Assembly (NCBI RefSeq): GCF_016702655.1
Contig: NZ_JADJDO010000001.1
Span: forward strand, 558,001-622,000
DNA: 64,000 bases
From: Ideonella sp.
Lineage (GTDB): Bacteria; Pseudomonadota; Gammaproteobacteria; Burkholderiales; Burkholderiaceae_C
Reading direction: 5' to 3'
The notes below the pieces were generated by a model. The model saw only the letters and a program-made list of their open reading frames with translations. It searched no databases and was not told the DNA's origin. Within the stretch, counting starts at the first letter, position 1. Every line of letters begins with the position of its first letter. Positions 1 through 8,828 of the stretch are shown piece by piece. Both the position numbers and the translations under genes were made by a program.

Positions 1-74
1 AGTCGCGCGATTTGGCGCACTGGTTTCCTTCTCTCCGGGAAAGCGCGGATGCCCGGCCCCGGCGCTGGGGCTGG

Positions 75-1478
75 TCAGGACCCGGCGACCGTCATCCGCT
101 CGACCAGCACCGAACCGATCGTCTTGTTGCCGGCGTTGTACGCATCGGCGCCGACCGCCGCGATGCCGCGCAACATGTCGCGCAGGTTGCCCGCGATCGT
201 GATCTCGTGCACCGGGTAGGCGATGCGGCCGCCCTCGACCCAGAAGCCCGCCGCGCCGCGCGAATAGTCGCCGGTGACGTAGTTGATGCCCTGGCCCATC
301 AGCTCGATCACGAACAGGCCCCGGCCGAGCTTGCGCAGCATCGCGTCGAGGTCGTCGCCGGGCCGCGTGAGGCTACTCGTCAGAACCAGGTTCTGCGCCC
401 CACCGGCATGGCCGGTCGTGTGCATGCCGAGCTTGCGCGCCGAGTAGCTGGCGAGAAAGTAGCCCTGCACGACGCCGGCTGCCACGACCTTGCGCGCCCG
501 CGTGACCACGCCCTCGTCGTCGAACGGCGCGCTGCCCTTGGCGCGCGGCAGGTGCGGGTCTTCGTCGATATCGACGTGCGACGGCAACACGGCCTGCCCG
601 ATGCTGTCGACCAGGAAGCTCGCCTTGCGGTACAGCGACGCGCCGCTCGTGGCCTGCACGTAGGCGCCGAGCAGGCCCGCGGCGAGCGAGGACTCGAACA
701 GCACCGGCACCTCGCAGGTCGCGACCTTGCGCGATGCAAGGCGCGACAACGCGCGCTCGGCAGCGTAGCGCCCCACGGCCTCGGGCGCGGCGAGTTCGGC
801 CGGCGCGCGCATCGAGCTGTACCAGGCGTCGCGCTGCATGTCGGCGCCGCCGCGGCGCGGCAGCGACGCGATCGGCGCCACGGAGAGCGAATGGCGCGAA
901 CTCGGGTACCCGCCCCGAAAGCCGCGGCTGTTGCCAGCGAAGAACTGCGACTGCTGGGCCGACACGCCAGCGCCTTCCGAATTCGTGATCCTGCGGTCGG
1001 TGGCGAAGGCCGCGGCCTCGCAGCGGCGTGCGATTGCGGCCGCCTGTTCTGCGTCGATGGCCCAGGGGTGGAAGAGGTCGAGATCGCGCGCGGCCTGCTC
1101 GCGCGTGGCCAGGTCGGCCGCGTCGGGCAGGCCGGCGGCCGGATCCTCGGCCGTGAAGCGCGCGATGTCGTACGCGGCACGCACCGTCTGCTCGAGCGCG
1201 GCGCGCGAGAAGTCCGACGTGCTCGCGTTGCCGCGGCGCTGGCCGAGGTAGACCGTGACGCTCATCGACTTGTCGCGGTTGCGCTCGACATGCTCGACCT
1301 CGCCCTTGCGCACCGAGACCGACAGCCCCACGCCCTCGGAGACCTCGACCCCTGCGTCGCTGGCACCGAGCCCGGTCGCGAACGCGAGCGCATCCTCGAC
1401 GAGTTGCTCGAAGGCCGAGCGCGGATAGGCAAATCCCGAATCGGTGCGGGTTGGGGTCGGGTGGGAACGGCTGGACAT
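75..1478 (-). CDS. pmbA: PmbA/TldE metalloprotease subunit
   Basis: Subunit of the TldD/TldE (PmbA) protease complex, which in E. coli degrades the antitoxin CcdA and matures microcin B17. TldE is the partner that lacks the zinc site. The 467-residue product has the family's N-terminal domain (self-binding segment near residue 50, KGEVEHVERNR) and the C-terminal barrel ending with GINYVTGDYSRGAAGFWVEG-type sequence. The ATG at 1478 was chosen because AAGG lies a few bases upstream and the family alignment begins here; the reading frame stays open upstream but that part is the antisense of darP. Divergent from darP. Confidence 0.95.
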   Translation of the reverse strand: MSSRSHPTPTRTDSGFAYPRSAFEQLVEDALAFATGLGASDAGVEVSEGVGLSVSVRKGEVEHVERNRDKSMSVTVYLGQRRGNASTSDFSRAALEQTVRAAYDIARFTAEDPAAGLPDAADLATREQAARDLDLFHPWAIDAEQAAAIARRCEAAAFATDRRITNSEGAGVSAQQSQFFAGNSRGFRGGYPSSRHSLSVAPIASLPRRGGADMQRDAWYSSMRAPAELAAPEAVGRYAAERALSRLASRKVATCEVPVLFESSLAAGLLGAYVQATSGASLYRKASFLVDSIGQAVLPSHVDIDEDPHLPRAKGSAPFDDEGVVTRARKVVAAGVVQGYFLASYSARKLGMHTTGHAGGAQNLVLTSSLTRPGDDLDAMLRKLGRGLFVIELMGQGINYVTGDYSRGAAGFWVEGGRIAYPVHEITIAGNLRDMLRGIAAVGADAYNAGNKTIGSVLVERMTVAGS

Positions 1479-1528
1479 CGGGTCGCCTTGCACTGGGCCC
1501 GCGCAGGCAGATCCCGCAGGGCGACGGC

Positions 1529-1534
1529 TATGAT
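1529..1534 (+). promoter_or_regulatory. -10 element for darP-mog
   Basis: TATGAT in the pmbA-darP divergent region, about 44 bases before the preferred darP start. No convincing -35 hexamer is visible. The ATG inside this hexamer (1530) is in frame with darP, but using it would place the start codon inside the -10 box, so it is unlikely to be the translation start. Confidence 0.45.
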
Positions 1535-1577
1535 ACCCAGGCCCCGGCGCTGCCCTGTGTCGCCAACGCCAATCACC

Positions 1578-2141
1578 GTGCCCGCACCTGCCCACGACAC
1601 CTTGCCGAACGACGATCATCCAGCGCCTGACGCCGGGCGCCCGAGCAAGACCCGGCTCAAGCAGGGGATGCACGAACTGCAGACGCTCGGCGAGGCCCTG
1701 GTCGGCCTGCCCGAGGATCGCATCGAGGCCCTCGCGCTGCCCGAGTCGCTGCTCGCCGCGGTACACGAGTTCAGGCGCACGCGCTCGCACGAAGGGCGCA
1801 GGCGCCAGATGCAGTACATCGGCAAGCTGATGCGCCGCGTCGATCCCGAGCCGATCCGCGCCGCCGTCGCGGCGATGCGCATTGCTCCGGCGCGCGAGAC
1901 GCTCGCGCTGCACCAGGCCGAGGCCTGGCGCGCGCGCCTGATCGAGAGCGACGAGGCCGCCACCGGCTGGAGGGCCGAGTTTCCGGACAGCGACGTGCAG
2001 CAGTTGCGCAGCCTGGTCCGTGCCGCGCGCAAGGATGCCGCTGCCGCACCCGAGCAGCGCAGCGGCCGCGCCTACCGCGAGCTGTTCCAGTTCATCAAGC
2101 GCGCCCAGGCGGGCCGCGAAGCCCCATCACAGGAGGTTTGA
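1578..2141 (+). CDS. darP: Ribosome biogenesis factor DarP (YjgA, DUF615)
   Basis: DarP binds late 50S precursors and helps their maturation. The 187-residue helical product has the family core: TRLKQGMHELQTLGEALVGL near residue 30, then GRRRQMQYIGKLMR and the C-terminal DVQQLRSLVRAARKD and ARE/YRELFQFIK segments. E. coli YjgA has 183 residues, which fits a GTG start at 1578; TTG at 1602 is an alternative. The gene is divergent from pmbA, an arrangement I recall as common in proteobacteria, and ends 3 bases before mog. Confidence 0.9.
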   Translation: MPAPAHDTLPNDDHPAPDAGRPSKTRLKQGMHELQTLGEALVGLPEDRIEALALPESLLAAVHEFRRTRSHEGRRRQMQYIGKLMRRVDPEPIRAAVAAMRIAPARETLALHQAEAWRARLIESDEAATGWRAEFPDSDVQQLRSLVRAARKDAAAAPEQRSGRAYRELFQFIKRAQAGREAPSQEV

Positions 2142-2144
2142 CCC

Positions 2145-2753
2145 ATGGCCAGCAGCGGCTTTGATCCGGTGCGGATCGGCATTGTCTCGATCAGCGATCG
2201 TGCTTCGAGCGGGGTCTACGAAGACAAGGGCCTGCCTGCGCTGCAGGACTGGCTGTCGCGCGCGCTGCGCAATCCGGTCGCCTGGGAGACGCGCCTGATC
2301 CCCGACGACGAGGCCGGGATTGCACAGACCTTGCGCGAGCTGGTCGACGCGGCGCGCTGCGACCTCGTGCTCACGACCGGCGGCACCGGCCCGGCGCCGC
2401 GCGACGTGACGCCCGAGGCGACGCTTGCCATCGCGACCAAGCTCATGCCCGGCTTCGGCGAGCAGATGCGCCAGATAAGCCTGCACTTCGTGCCGACCGC
2501 GATCCTGTCGCGCCAGGTCGCGGTGATCCGCGGCAAGGCGCTCATCATCAATCTGCCGGGTCAGCCGAAGTCGATTGCCGAGACCCTCGCCGGCTTGCCC
2601 GCGGCCACGCCGCCGGTACCGGGGATCTTTGCTGCCGTGCCCTACTGCATCGACCTGATCGGCGGGCCCTACCTCGAGACCGACGAGTCGCTGTGCAAGG
2701 CCTTCCGGCCCAAGTCGGCGCAGCGGCCCGCGCCGGGGGCGCCGCCTACTTGA
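2145..2753 (+). CDS. mog: Molybdopterin adenylyltransferase Mog
   Basis: Adenylates molybdopterin with Mg-ATP, the step before molybdate insertion in molybdenum cofactor synthesis. The 202-residue protein carries the MoaB/Mog signatures: VSISDRASSGVYEDKG near the N-terminus, TTGGTGPAPRDVTPEA around residue 80 (nucleotide and pterin binding, with the catalytic Asp), and LPGQPKSIAETL near residue 140. AGGAGG at 2131-2136 is a strong ribosome-binding site 8 bases from the ATG. It overlaps the 3' end of the convergent cysE by 8 bases. Confidence 0.95.
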   Translation: MASSGFDPVRIGIVSISDRASSGVYEDKGLPALQDWLSRALRNPVAWETRLIPDDEAGIAQTLRELVDAARCDLVLTTGGTGPAPRDVTPEATLAIATKLMPGFGEQMRQISLHFVPTAILSRQVAVIRGKALIINLPGQPKSIAETLAGLPAATPPVPGIFAAVPYCIDLIGGPYLETDESLCKAFRPKSAQRPAPGAPPT

Positions 2754-3525
2754 CGAGCCGGCTCAGCCGCTCGGCGTCGAACGACTCGGTCGTGTGCGCA
2801 TCCTGCGGCACGCAGGTGTCGGCCGGCAGTTCGCGCGAGCGCGCCGAGAGCTTCTCGATGGCCTGCCAGAGCAGCGCGATCTGGTGCTCCTGGCCCGAGG
2901 CGCTGTCGATCAGGCCCTTCATTGCCTGCGCCACGGGGTCGTCGCCCTGCGTGATGCCATAGGCCGAGAAGCCCATCTTGGCCGCCGCCGCCTCGCGCGC
3001 CAGGTCGGCCTGCGCGTCGATCACGCGCGCCGGGTTGCCGACCGCGGTCGCTCCCGGCGGTACCGCCTTGAGCACGACGGCGTTGGAGCCGACGCGCGCC
3101 CCGTCGCCAACGGTGAAGCCGCCCAGCACCTGCGAATTGGCGCCGACGATCACGCCGCGGCCCAGCGTCGGGTGGCGCTTGGCGCCCTTGGTCAGTCTCG
3201 TGCCGCCGAGCGTGACGCCCTGATAGATCGTGCACTCGTCGCCGATCTCGGCCGTCTCGCCGACGACCACGCCCATGCCGTGGTCGATGAAGACGCGCCG
3301 GCCGATCTTCGCTCCGGGATGGATCTCGATCCCGGTCAGGAAGCGCGCAACATTGGACGTGAAGCGCGCCAGCCAGTGCCAGCCGCGGTTCCAGAACCAG
3401 TGCGCGCGCCGGTGCAGCACGAGCGCATGCAGCCCCGGATAGCAGGTCAGCACCTCCCAGCGGCTGCGCGCGGCGGGGTCGCGTTCGAGGATGCAGGCGA
3501 TGTCTTCGCGCAGGCGGGCAAACAT
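2746..3525 (-). CDS. cysE: Serine O-acetyltransferase
   Basis: Makes O-acetylserine from serine and acetyl-CoA for cysteine synthesis. The 259-residue protein has a short helical N-terminus (MFARLREDIACILERDPAAR) like Bacillus CysE rather than the longer enterobacterial form, then a left-handed beta-helix of hexapeptide repeats with the catalytic region FIDHGMGVVVGETAEIGD and KRHPTLG. The ATG at 3525 matches the usual start of this short class. The frame remains open far upstream, but that part is antisense to the PEP-CTERM gene. A C-terminal extension of about 60 residues follows the barrel. Confidence 0.95.
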   Translation of the reverse strand: MFARLREDIACILERDPAARSRWEVLTCYPGLHALVLHRRAHWFWNRGWHWLARFTSNVARFLTGIEIHPGAKIGRRVFIDHGMGVVVGETAEIGDECTIYQGVTLGGTRLTKGAKRHPTLGRGVIVGANSQVLGGFTVGDGARVGSNAVVLKAVPPGATAVGNPARVIDAQADLAREAAAAKMGFSAYGITQGDDPVAQAMKGLIDSASGQEHQIALLWQAIEKLSARSRELPADTCVPQDAHTTESFDAERLSRLVK

Positions 3526-3602
3526 GGGGACGGGATGCAATGGGTGTGTCGGGGCAGTGTAGCCCCGCCACCCATCCCCGGCCCGGACAAGGGCCGGATT
3601 CG

Positions 3603-4250
3603 TCAGGCCGGCAGGCGCCGGCGCACCATGAAGCCGATCGCGACCAGCCCGGCCAGCATCAGCGCGTAGGACTCGGGCTCGGGCACGGCCGAGACATTGT
3701 CGATCTCGAACGCGTTCTGGCCCGACGCGAAGGTCACCCTCGTGATCGACGGGGCCCAGAAGTTGAAGTACTGCGCAACGGCCTGGTTGCCATCGCCCAG
3801 CGGCACTTCGTGCGCTCCCATCCCGCCCGGGCCGCCAACGTAGCTCGCGATCGCCGCATCGCCATCGTAGAAGGTGACGGTGTTGTAGTTGTCGACCGAC
3901 CCCCACAGGAAGCCGACATAGGTCGTGCCGACCGCAAACGACAGCTCGGCGACGTTCCCGCCCGCGACCGAGGCCCAGGTATCGTCGGGCGAGACCACGC
4001 CCTTGTGCGGCTGGGCCGAGACGCCGGGCAGGAGGTAGATGCCGTCGCCGGTCAGTCCGACACCCGGCGACGTGGAGTCGTAGAAGTCCCACGCGCCGGC
4101 ACGGGTGAAGACCGGCGCGCCTTCAAAGTCCTCGGTCGTCACGCCGGCGACGGCGCTCATCGGCCCCGCGCTCAGCGTGGCGGTGTAGGCATGGGCTTGC
4201 GCGGTGGCCAACGCTGCGGCAGCGACGAGTAGCGGCGGGATGAGTTTCAT
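3603..4250 (-). CDS. PEP-CTERM sorting domain protein
   Basis: A 215-residue exported protein with an N-terminal signal peptide (MKLIPPLLVAAAALATAQAHA) and a C-terminal sorting signal: VPEPESYALMLAGLVAIGF followed by MVRRR. This Pro-Glu-Pro, transmembrane helix and Arg cluster is recognised by exosortase (XrtA/EpsH), which cuts and anchors the protein, usually in strains making exopolysaccharide. The middle is Gly/Asp-rich and beta-like, with no domain I can name. No exosortase gene is in this window. Transcribed alone, upstream of trmJ's 3' end by 112 bases. Confidence 0.85.
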   Translation of the reverse strand: MKLIPPLLVAAAALATAQAHAYTATLSAGPMSAVAGVTTEDFEGAPVFTRAGAWDFYDSTSPGVGLTGDGIYLLPGVSAQPHKGVVSPDDTWASVAGGNVAELSFAVGTTYVGFLWGSVDNYNTVTFYDGDAAIASYVGGPGGMGAHEVPLGDGNQAVAQYFNFWAPSITRVTFASGQNAFEIDNVSAVPEPESYALMLAGLVAIGFMVRRRLPA

Positions 4251-4362
4251 AAGGGTTGCGGATCAGGTGGTTTCGATGCACCGATGATCCCTGCTGCGCC
4301 CCGTGCGGGACACCCCGCAGGCCGGGGGAGTCCCCACATCCGCGGGGGTGCGATGGCGTGAA

Positions 4363-5091
4363 CTACTGCCGCGAATGCTCGATGCTGCGCGCGATGCCGC
4401 GCAGGATGTTGATCTCCTCGTCGCTCAACGCGGCCCGGTTGAGCAACTGGTTCAGGCGCGGCATCAGCTTCTTCGGCGCCGTTGGGTCGAGGAAGCCGAT
4501 CGCGACCAGTGCGCGCTCCCAGTGCGCGAGCGTGGCCTGAACCTGATCGACGCTGGCCAGGCTGCGCTGCGGCATGCGCGCCTGCACGGCGAAGCCGCCC
4601 AACGCCTGACGCCACTCGTAGGCGATCACCTGCACCGCCTGGGCAAGGTTGAGCGAGCCGTAGGCCGGGTCGGTGGGGATGCTGACGCAGGCGTGGCAGC
4701 GGTAGACGTCGTCGTTGCTCATCCCGAAGCGCTCGGAGCCGAACACGAAGGCCACCCGATGCGCGCTCGCGGCCAACCCCGGCAAATGTTCGCGCGGGGC
4801 GAAGACAGGCGGGCCGAAGTCGCGCGGCGTCATCGCCGTCGCGCAGGCGTGGCTCACGCCGGCGAGCGCCTCGGCGAGCGTCGCCACGACGCGCGCGCGC
4901 TCGAGGATGCTGCCCGCCCCGCTGGCCATCGCGAGTGCATCGGGGTGGGCGGCGATGTCGGCCGCTCGCGGTGCGACGAGCACCAGATCGGTGAAACCCA
5001 TCACCCGCATCGCACGCGCCGCGGCACCCACGTTGCCCGGGTGGCTGGTGTGCAGCAGCACGAAGCGCGTCGGGTCGGGCGAGGCTGGCAT
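4363..5091 (-). CDS. trmJ: tRNA (Cm32/Um32) 2'-O-methyltransferase TrmJ
   Basis: SPOUT-class methyltransferase that 2'-O-methylates position 32 of several tRNAs. The 242-residue product shows the three SpoU motifs: HTSHPGNVGAAARAM near residue 14, FVFGSERFGMSN near residue 115, and GSLNLAQAVQVIAYEWR near residue 145, with the C-terminal dimerisation/extension typical of TrmJ (E. coli 246 residues). It is divergent from suhB with a 153-base gap. Confidence 0.94.
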   Translation of the reverse strand: MPASPDPTRFVLLHTSHPGNVGAAARAMRVMGFTDLVLVAPRAADIAAHPDALAMASGAGSILERARVVATLAEALAGVSHACATAMTPRDFGPPVFAPREHLPGLAASAHRVAFVFGSERFGMSNDDVYRCHACVSIPTDPAYGSLNLAQAVQVIAYEWRQALGGFAVQARMPQRSLASVDQVQATLAHWERALVAIGFLDPTAPKKLMPRLNQLLNRAALSDEEINILRGIARSIEHSRQ

Positions 5092-5101
5092 GGCGGGCGG
5101 G

Positions 5102-5107
5102 TAAAAT
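5102..5107 (+). promoter_or_regulatory. -10 element for suhB
   Basis: TAAAAT in the trmJ-suhB divergent gap, 138 bases before the suhB ATG. It stands out in very GC-rich surroundings. No good -35 is visible at 16-18 bases. The opposite strand carries GATAAT just to the right (reading toward trmJ), so the two promoters may overlap. Confidence 0.4.
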
Positions 5108-5244
5108 CGCTCCGATTATCCGCAGCGCCCGCGGCGCACCGCGCCGCCACGGCCGGCCCCGCGCAAGAAGTGGCCGCGATCGCTCTTTCCTACCGTCGGC
5201 CCAGCCCCCTGTCTTCTCTTCATCCGTCCGAGACCCCCACTTCC

Positions 5245-6177
5245 ATGGCGCAAGCGCTGCACCCCATGCTCAACACGGCCATCAAGGCCGCGCGCGCCGC
5301 CGGCAGCGTGATCAACCGGGCCTCGATGGACCTGGATCGGCTCAAGGTCAACACCAAGGCACCGAACGACTTCGTCACCGAGGTCGACCAGGCGGCCGAG
5401 AACGCAGTCATCGACATCCTGCTCGCCGCCTACCCCGGCCATGCGATCCTGGCCGAGGAGTCGGGCCGCAGCCGCGGCGCGCGCGACAGCGAGTACGTCT
5501 GGATCATCGACCCGCTCGACGGCACGACCAACTTCATCCACGGCCTGCCGGTGTATGCGGTATCGATCGCGCTCGCGCACCGTGGCCAGGTGCAGCAGGC
5601 GGTCGTCTACGACCCGACGCGCAACGACCTCTTCTTCGCCTCCAAGGGCCGCGGCGCCTTCCTCAACGATCGTCGCCTGCGCGTCTCCAAGCGCACGCGC
5701 ATGGCCGAGTCGCTGATCGGCACCGGATTCCCCTTCCGCAAGGGCGACAACTTCAAGCGCTATATGCAGATCTTCGAGGACGTGATGCAGCATTGCGCCG
5801 GCCTGCGCCGGCCGGGCGCGGCCGCGCTCGACCTGTGCTACGTCGCGGCGGGCTACTACGACGGCTTCTTCGAGACCGGGCTCAACCCCTGGGATGTCGC
5901 CGCGGGATCGCTGCTGATCACCGAGGCCGGCGGCCTGGTCGGCAACTTCACCGGCGAGGCCGACTATCTGTACCAGCGCGAGGTCGTCGCCGGCAACCCG
6001 AAGATCTACGCCCAGATGGTTGCCCTGCTCGCGCCCTACACCGGCATTGCCCAGGCGACGGCGTCGACGTCCGAGGCCCACCCGGCGCCGGTCACCGACA
6101 CGCCCGAGGCGGCGCTTGCGCGCGCGGCGGCGCCACACCGAACCCTGATCCACGGCGCCAGGACCGATCGCGGCTGA
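5245..6177 (+). CDS. suhB: Inositol monophosphatase family protein SuhB
   Basis: Mg-dependent phosphatase of the IMPase family; in E. coli SuhB also joins the rRNA antitermination complex. Metal-site motifs are all present: DFVTEVD near residue 47, ILAEES near 72, WIIDPLDGTTNF near 88 and GLNPWDVAAGSLL near 212. The product is 310 residues, about 40 more than E. coli SuhB (267), the extra being an Ala/Thr-rich tail after residue 265 with no recognisable domain. ATG at 5245 gives the family N-terminus MLNTAIKAARAAG a few residues in. mutS starts 38 bases downstream on the same strand. Confidence 0.94.
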   Translation: MAQALHPMLNTAIKAARAAGSVINRASMDLDRLKVNTKAPNDFVTEVDQAAENAVIDILLAAYPGHAILAEESGRSRGARDSEYVWIIDPLDGTTNFIHGLPVYAVSIALAHRGQVQQAVVYDPTRNDLFFASKGRGAFLNDRRLRVSKRTRMAESLIGTGFPFRKGDNFKRYMQIFEDVMQHCAGLRRPGAAALDLCYVAAGYYDGFFETGLNPWDVAAGSLLITEAGGLVGNFTGEADYLYQREVVAGNPKIYAQMVALLAPYTGIAQATASTSEAHPAPVTDTPEAALARAAAPHRTLIHGARTDRG

Positions 6178-6215
6178 AACAGCCTCGTTCCGGTAGCCGG
6201 CGCCCGCAAGGTCCG

Positions 6216-8828
6216 ATGAACGCGCCCGACCTGTCGGCCCACACGCCGATGATGCAGCAGTACCTGCGCATCAAGGCCGAGTACCCCGACACGCTCGTGT
6301 TCTACCGCATGGGCGACTTCTACGAGCTCTTCTTCGACGACGCGCGGCGTGCCAGTGCGTTGCTCGACATCACGCTGACGAGCCGCGGCCAGTCGGCGGG
6401 AGAAGCGATCGCGATGGCCGGCGTGCCGGTGCACGCACTCGAGGCCTATCTGGCACGGCTGATCAAGCTCGGCGAGGCGGTCGCGATCTGCGAGCAGGTC
6501 GGCGAGGTCGCGACCGCAGGATCAGGACAGAGAGGCCCGGTCGAGCGCAAGGTGGTGCGCGTCGTGACGCCGGGAACGCTGACCGACAGCGCGCTGCTCG
6601 CCGACAAGCGCGACGCGCTGCTGCTCGCACTGCATGCGGCGGGCACGCGCTGGGGCCTGGCCTGGCTTGCGGTGAGCAGCGGCGAGCTCGGCATCGGCGA
6701 GTGCAGCGAGCGCGAACTGCCGGGCTGGCTGGCGCGGCTCGCGCCCGCCGAGACGCTGGTCGATCGCGAGCGCGCGCCGACGGCCCTGCTGCAGCAGGCG
6801 CGCAGCGCCGTCACGCACCGGCCGGCGTGGCAGTTCGATGCCGCGCTCGGGCAACGCAAGCTGTGCACGCAGCTCGGCGTCGCGAGCCTGGCCGGCTTCA
6901 ATGCCGAGGACATGAGGGCCGCGCAGGCCGCCGCCGCAGCGCTGCTTGCCTACGCCGAGCACACGCAGGGCCAGGCGCTGGCGCACGTGACGACCTTGCA
7001 GGTCGAGCGCGCGAGCGAGTTGATCGCCCTGCCGCCGGCGACGCAGCGCAACCTCGAACTCACGCAGACGTTGCGCGGCGACGACGCGCCGACGCTGCTG
7101 TCGCTGCTCGACACCTGCGCGAGCGGCATGGGCAGCCGCGCGCTGCGCCAATGGCTGGTGCGGCCGTTGCGCGATCGCGCCGTCGCCATCCAGCGCCACG
7201 ACGCGATCGCCGCGCTGCTTTCGGCGCAAGCCTTCGAGCCGCTGCGCAATGCGCTGCGCGGCGTCTCCGACGTCGAGCGCATCACGGCGCGCATTGCCTT
7301 GCGCCAGGTGCGTCCGCGCGAACTTGCGGGCCTGCGCGCGACTCTGGCTGCACTGCCCGTGCTGCATGCGCTCGTGCCGCGCCCCGGCAGCGCCTTGCTG
7401 GAGGAGTTGTCGCAGTCGCTCGCCGCGCCGCCGCAAATCCTGGCACGGCTAACAGCGGCGATCGCCGACGAGCCCGCAGTCCTGCTGCGCGACGGCGGCG
7501 TGATCGCCGCGGGCTTCGACGCCGATCTCGACGAACTGCGCGCGATCGGCCAGAACTGCGACGCCTTCCTGCTCGATCTCGAGGCACGCGAGCGCGAGCG
7601 CACGGGCATCGCGAACCTGCGCGTGCAGTACAACAAGGTGCACGGCTTCTACATCGAGGTCGCGCAAAGCCAGGCCGGCAAGGTACCGGCCGATTACCGG
7701 CGCCGCCAGACGCTGAAGAACGCCGAGCGCTACATCACGCCCGAGCTCAAGGCCTTCGAGGACAAGGCGCTGTCGGCGCAGGATCGCGCGCTCGCGCGCG
7801 AGAAGCTGCTCTACGAGCAGGTGCTGGATGCGCTGCAGACCCATCTCGCGCCGCTCGGCGCGCTGGCGCGCGCGCTGGCAGCGCTCGATGCGCTGGCCGC
7901 GCTCGCCGAGCGCGCCGCGACGCTGGCCTGGTGCCGACCCGAGTTCGTCGCCCAGCCCTCGATCGAGATCGAGGCCGGGCGCCACCCGGTCGTCGAGGCG
8001 CGCCTGCGCGAGACCGGCGGCGGTGCCTTCATCGCCAACGATTGCCGGCTCGACGCAGCGCGGCGCATGCTGATCGTGACCGGCCCCAACATGGGCGGCA
8101 AGTCGACCTTCATGCGCCAGGTTGCGCTCATCGCGCTGCTCGCCGCGATCGGCAGCTACGTGCCGGCAGCTACGTGCCGGCTCGGGCCGATGGACGCGAT
8201 CCACACCCGCATCGGCGCCGCCGACGACCTTGCGAACGCGCAATCGACCTTCATGGTCGAGATGACCGAGGCGGCGGCAATCCTGCACGGCGCGACCGAC
8301 CAGTCGCTGGTGCTGATGGACGAGATCGGGCGCGGCACCTCGACCTTCGACGGCCTCGCGCTCGCCGGGGCGATCGCGAGCCACCTGCACGACCGCAACC
8401 GGTCGTTCACGCTCTTCGCAACCCACTATTTCGAACTCACGGCCTTCCCGCTCAAGCATGAGCGCGCGCTCAACGTGCATGTGTCGGCGGTCGAGAACGC
8501 GGCCAGCGGCGGGATCGTCTTCCTGCACGAGATCGAGGCCGGCCCGGCGAGCCGCAGCTATGGCGTGCAGGTCGCGCGCCTCGCGGGCATGCCGGCCGGC
8601 TTGCTGCGCCAGGCGCGCGCTGCCCTCGAGGCCCTCGAAGCGCAGCAGCAGGCGGGCAGCGCGCAGATCGACCTCTTCGCGCCCGCGCCGGCAGCGCCCG
8701 AACCGCTGCCGTCGCCGCTCGCCGAGGTGCTCGCGCGCATCGAGCCTGATACGCTGACGCCGCGCGAGGCGCTAGCCGCGCTGTACCGACTCAAGGCACT
8801 GCAAGAAGGAAAGCCCGCTCCACCATGA
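6216..8828 (+). CDS. mutS: DNA mismatch repair ATPase MutS
   Basis: Recognises mismatches and starts methyl-independent or MutH-dependent repair with MutL. The 870-residue protein has the mismatch-binding motif YRMGDFYELFFDDA (Phe-x-Glu) near residue 33, core and clamp domains, Walker A GPNMGGKST at about 623-631, the signature STFMVEMTE, Walker B LVLMDEIGRGTST and the ATHYFELT switch. A 14-base tandem duplication (8152-8179) lies in the segment just after Walker A without changing protein length. The TGA overlaps the next start in an ATGA. Confidence 0.97.
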   Translation: MNAPDLSAHTPMMQQYLRIKAEYPDTLVFYRMGDFYELFFDDARRASALLDITLTSRGQSAGEAIAMAGVPVHALEAYLARLIKLGEAVAICEQVGEVATAGSGQRGPVERKVVRVVTPGTLTDSALLADKRDALLLALHAAGTRWGLAWLAVSSGELGIGECSERELPGWLARLAPAETLVDRERAPTALLQQARSAVTHRPAWQFDAALGQRKLCTQLGVASLAGFNAEDMRAAQAAAAALLAYAEHTQGQALAHVTTLQVERASELIALPPATQRNLELTQTLRGDDAPTLLSLLDTCASGMGSRALRQWLVRPLRDRAVAIQRHDAIAALLSAQAFEPLRNALRGVSDVERITARIALRQVRPRELAGLRATLAALPVLHALVPRPGSALLEELSQSLAAPPQILARLTAAIADEPAVLLRDGGVIAAGFDADLDELRAIGQNCDAFLLDLEARERERTGIANLRVQYNKVHGFYIEVAQSQAGKVPADYRRRQTLKNAERYITPELKAFEDKALSAQDRALAREKLLYEQVLDALQTHLAPLGALARALAALDALAALAERAATLAWCRPEFVAQPSIEIEAGRHPVVEARLRETGGGAFIANDCRLDAARRMLIVTGPNMGGKSTFMRQVALIALLAAIGSYVPAATCRLGPMDAIHTRIGAADDLANAQSTFMVEMTEAAAILHGATDQSLVLMDEIGRGTSTFDGLALAGAIASHLHDRNRSFTLFATHYFELTAFPLKHERALNVHVSAVENAASGGIVFLHEIEAGPASRSYGVQVARLAGMPAGLLRQARAALEALEAQQQAGSAQIDLFAPAPAAPEPLPSPLAEVLARIEPDTLTPREALAALYRLKALQEGKPAPP

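Noticed and set aside
12..1529. Long plus-strand open frame antisense to pmbA, continuous with darP
   Set aside because: Composition is Arg/Ala/Gly/Asp-rich without domains, a mirror of pmbA codons in high-GC DNA; darP homology begins only after about 1578.
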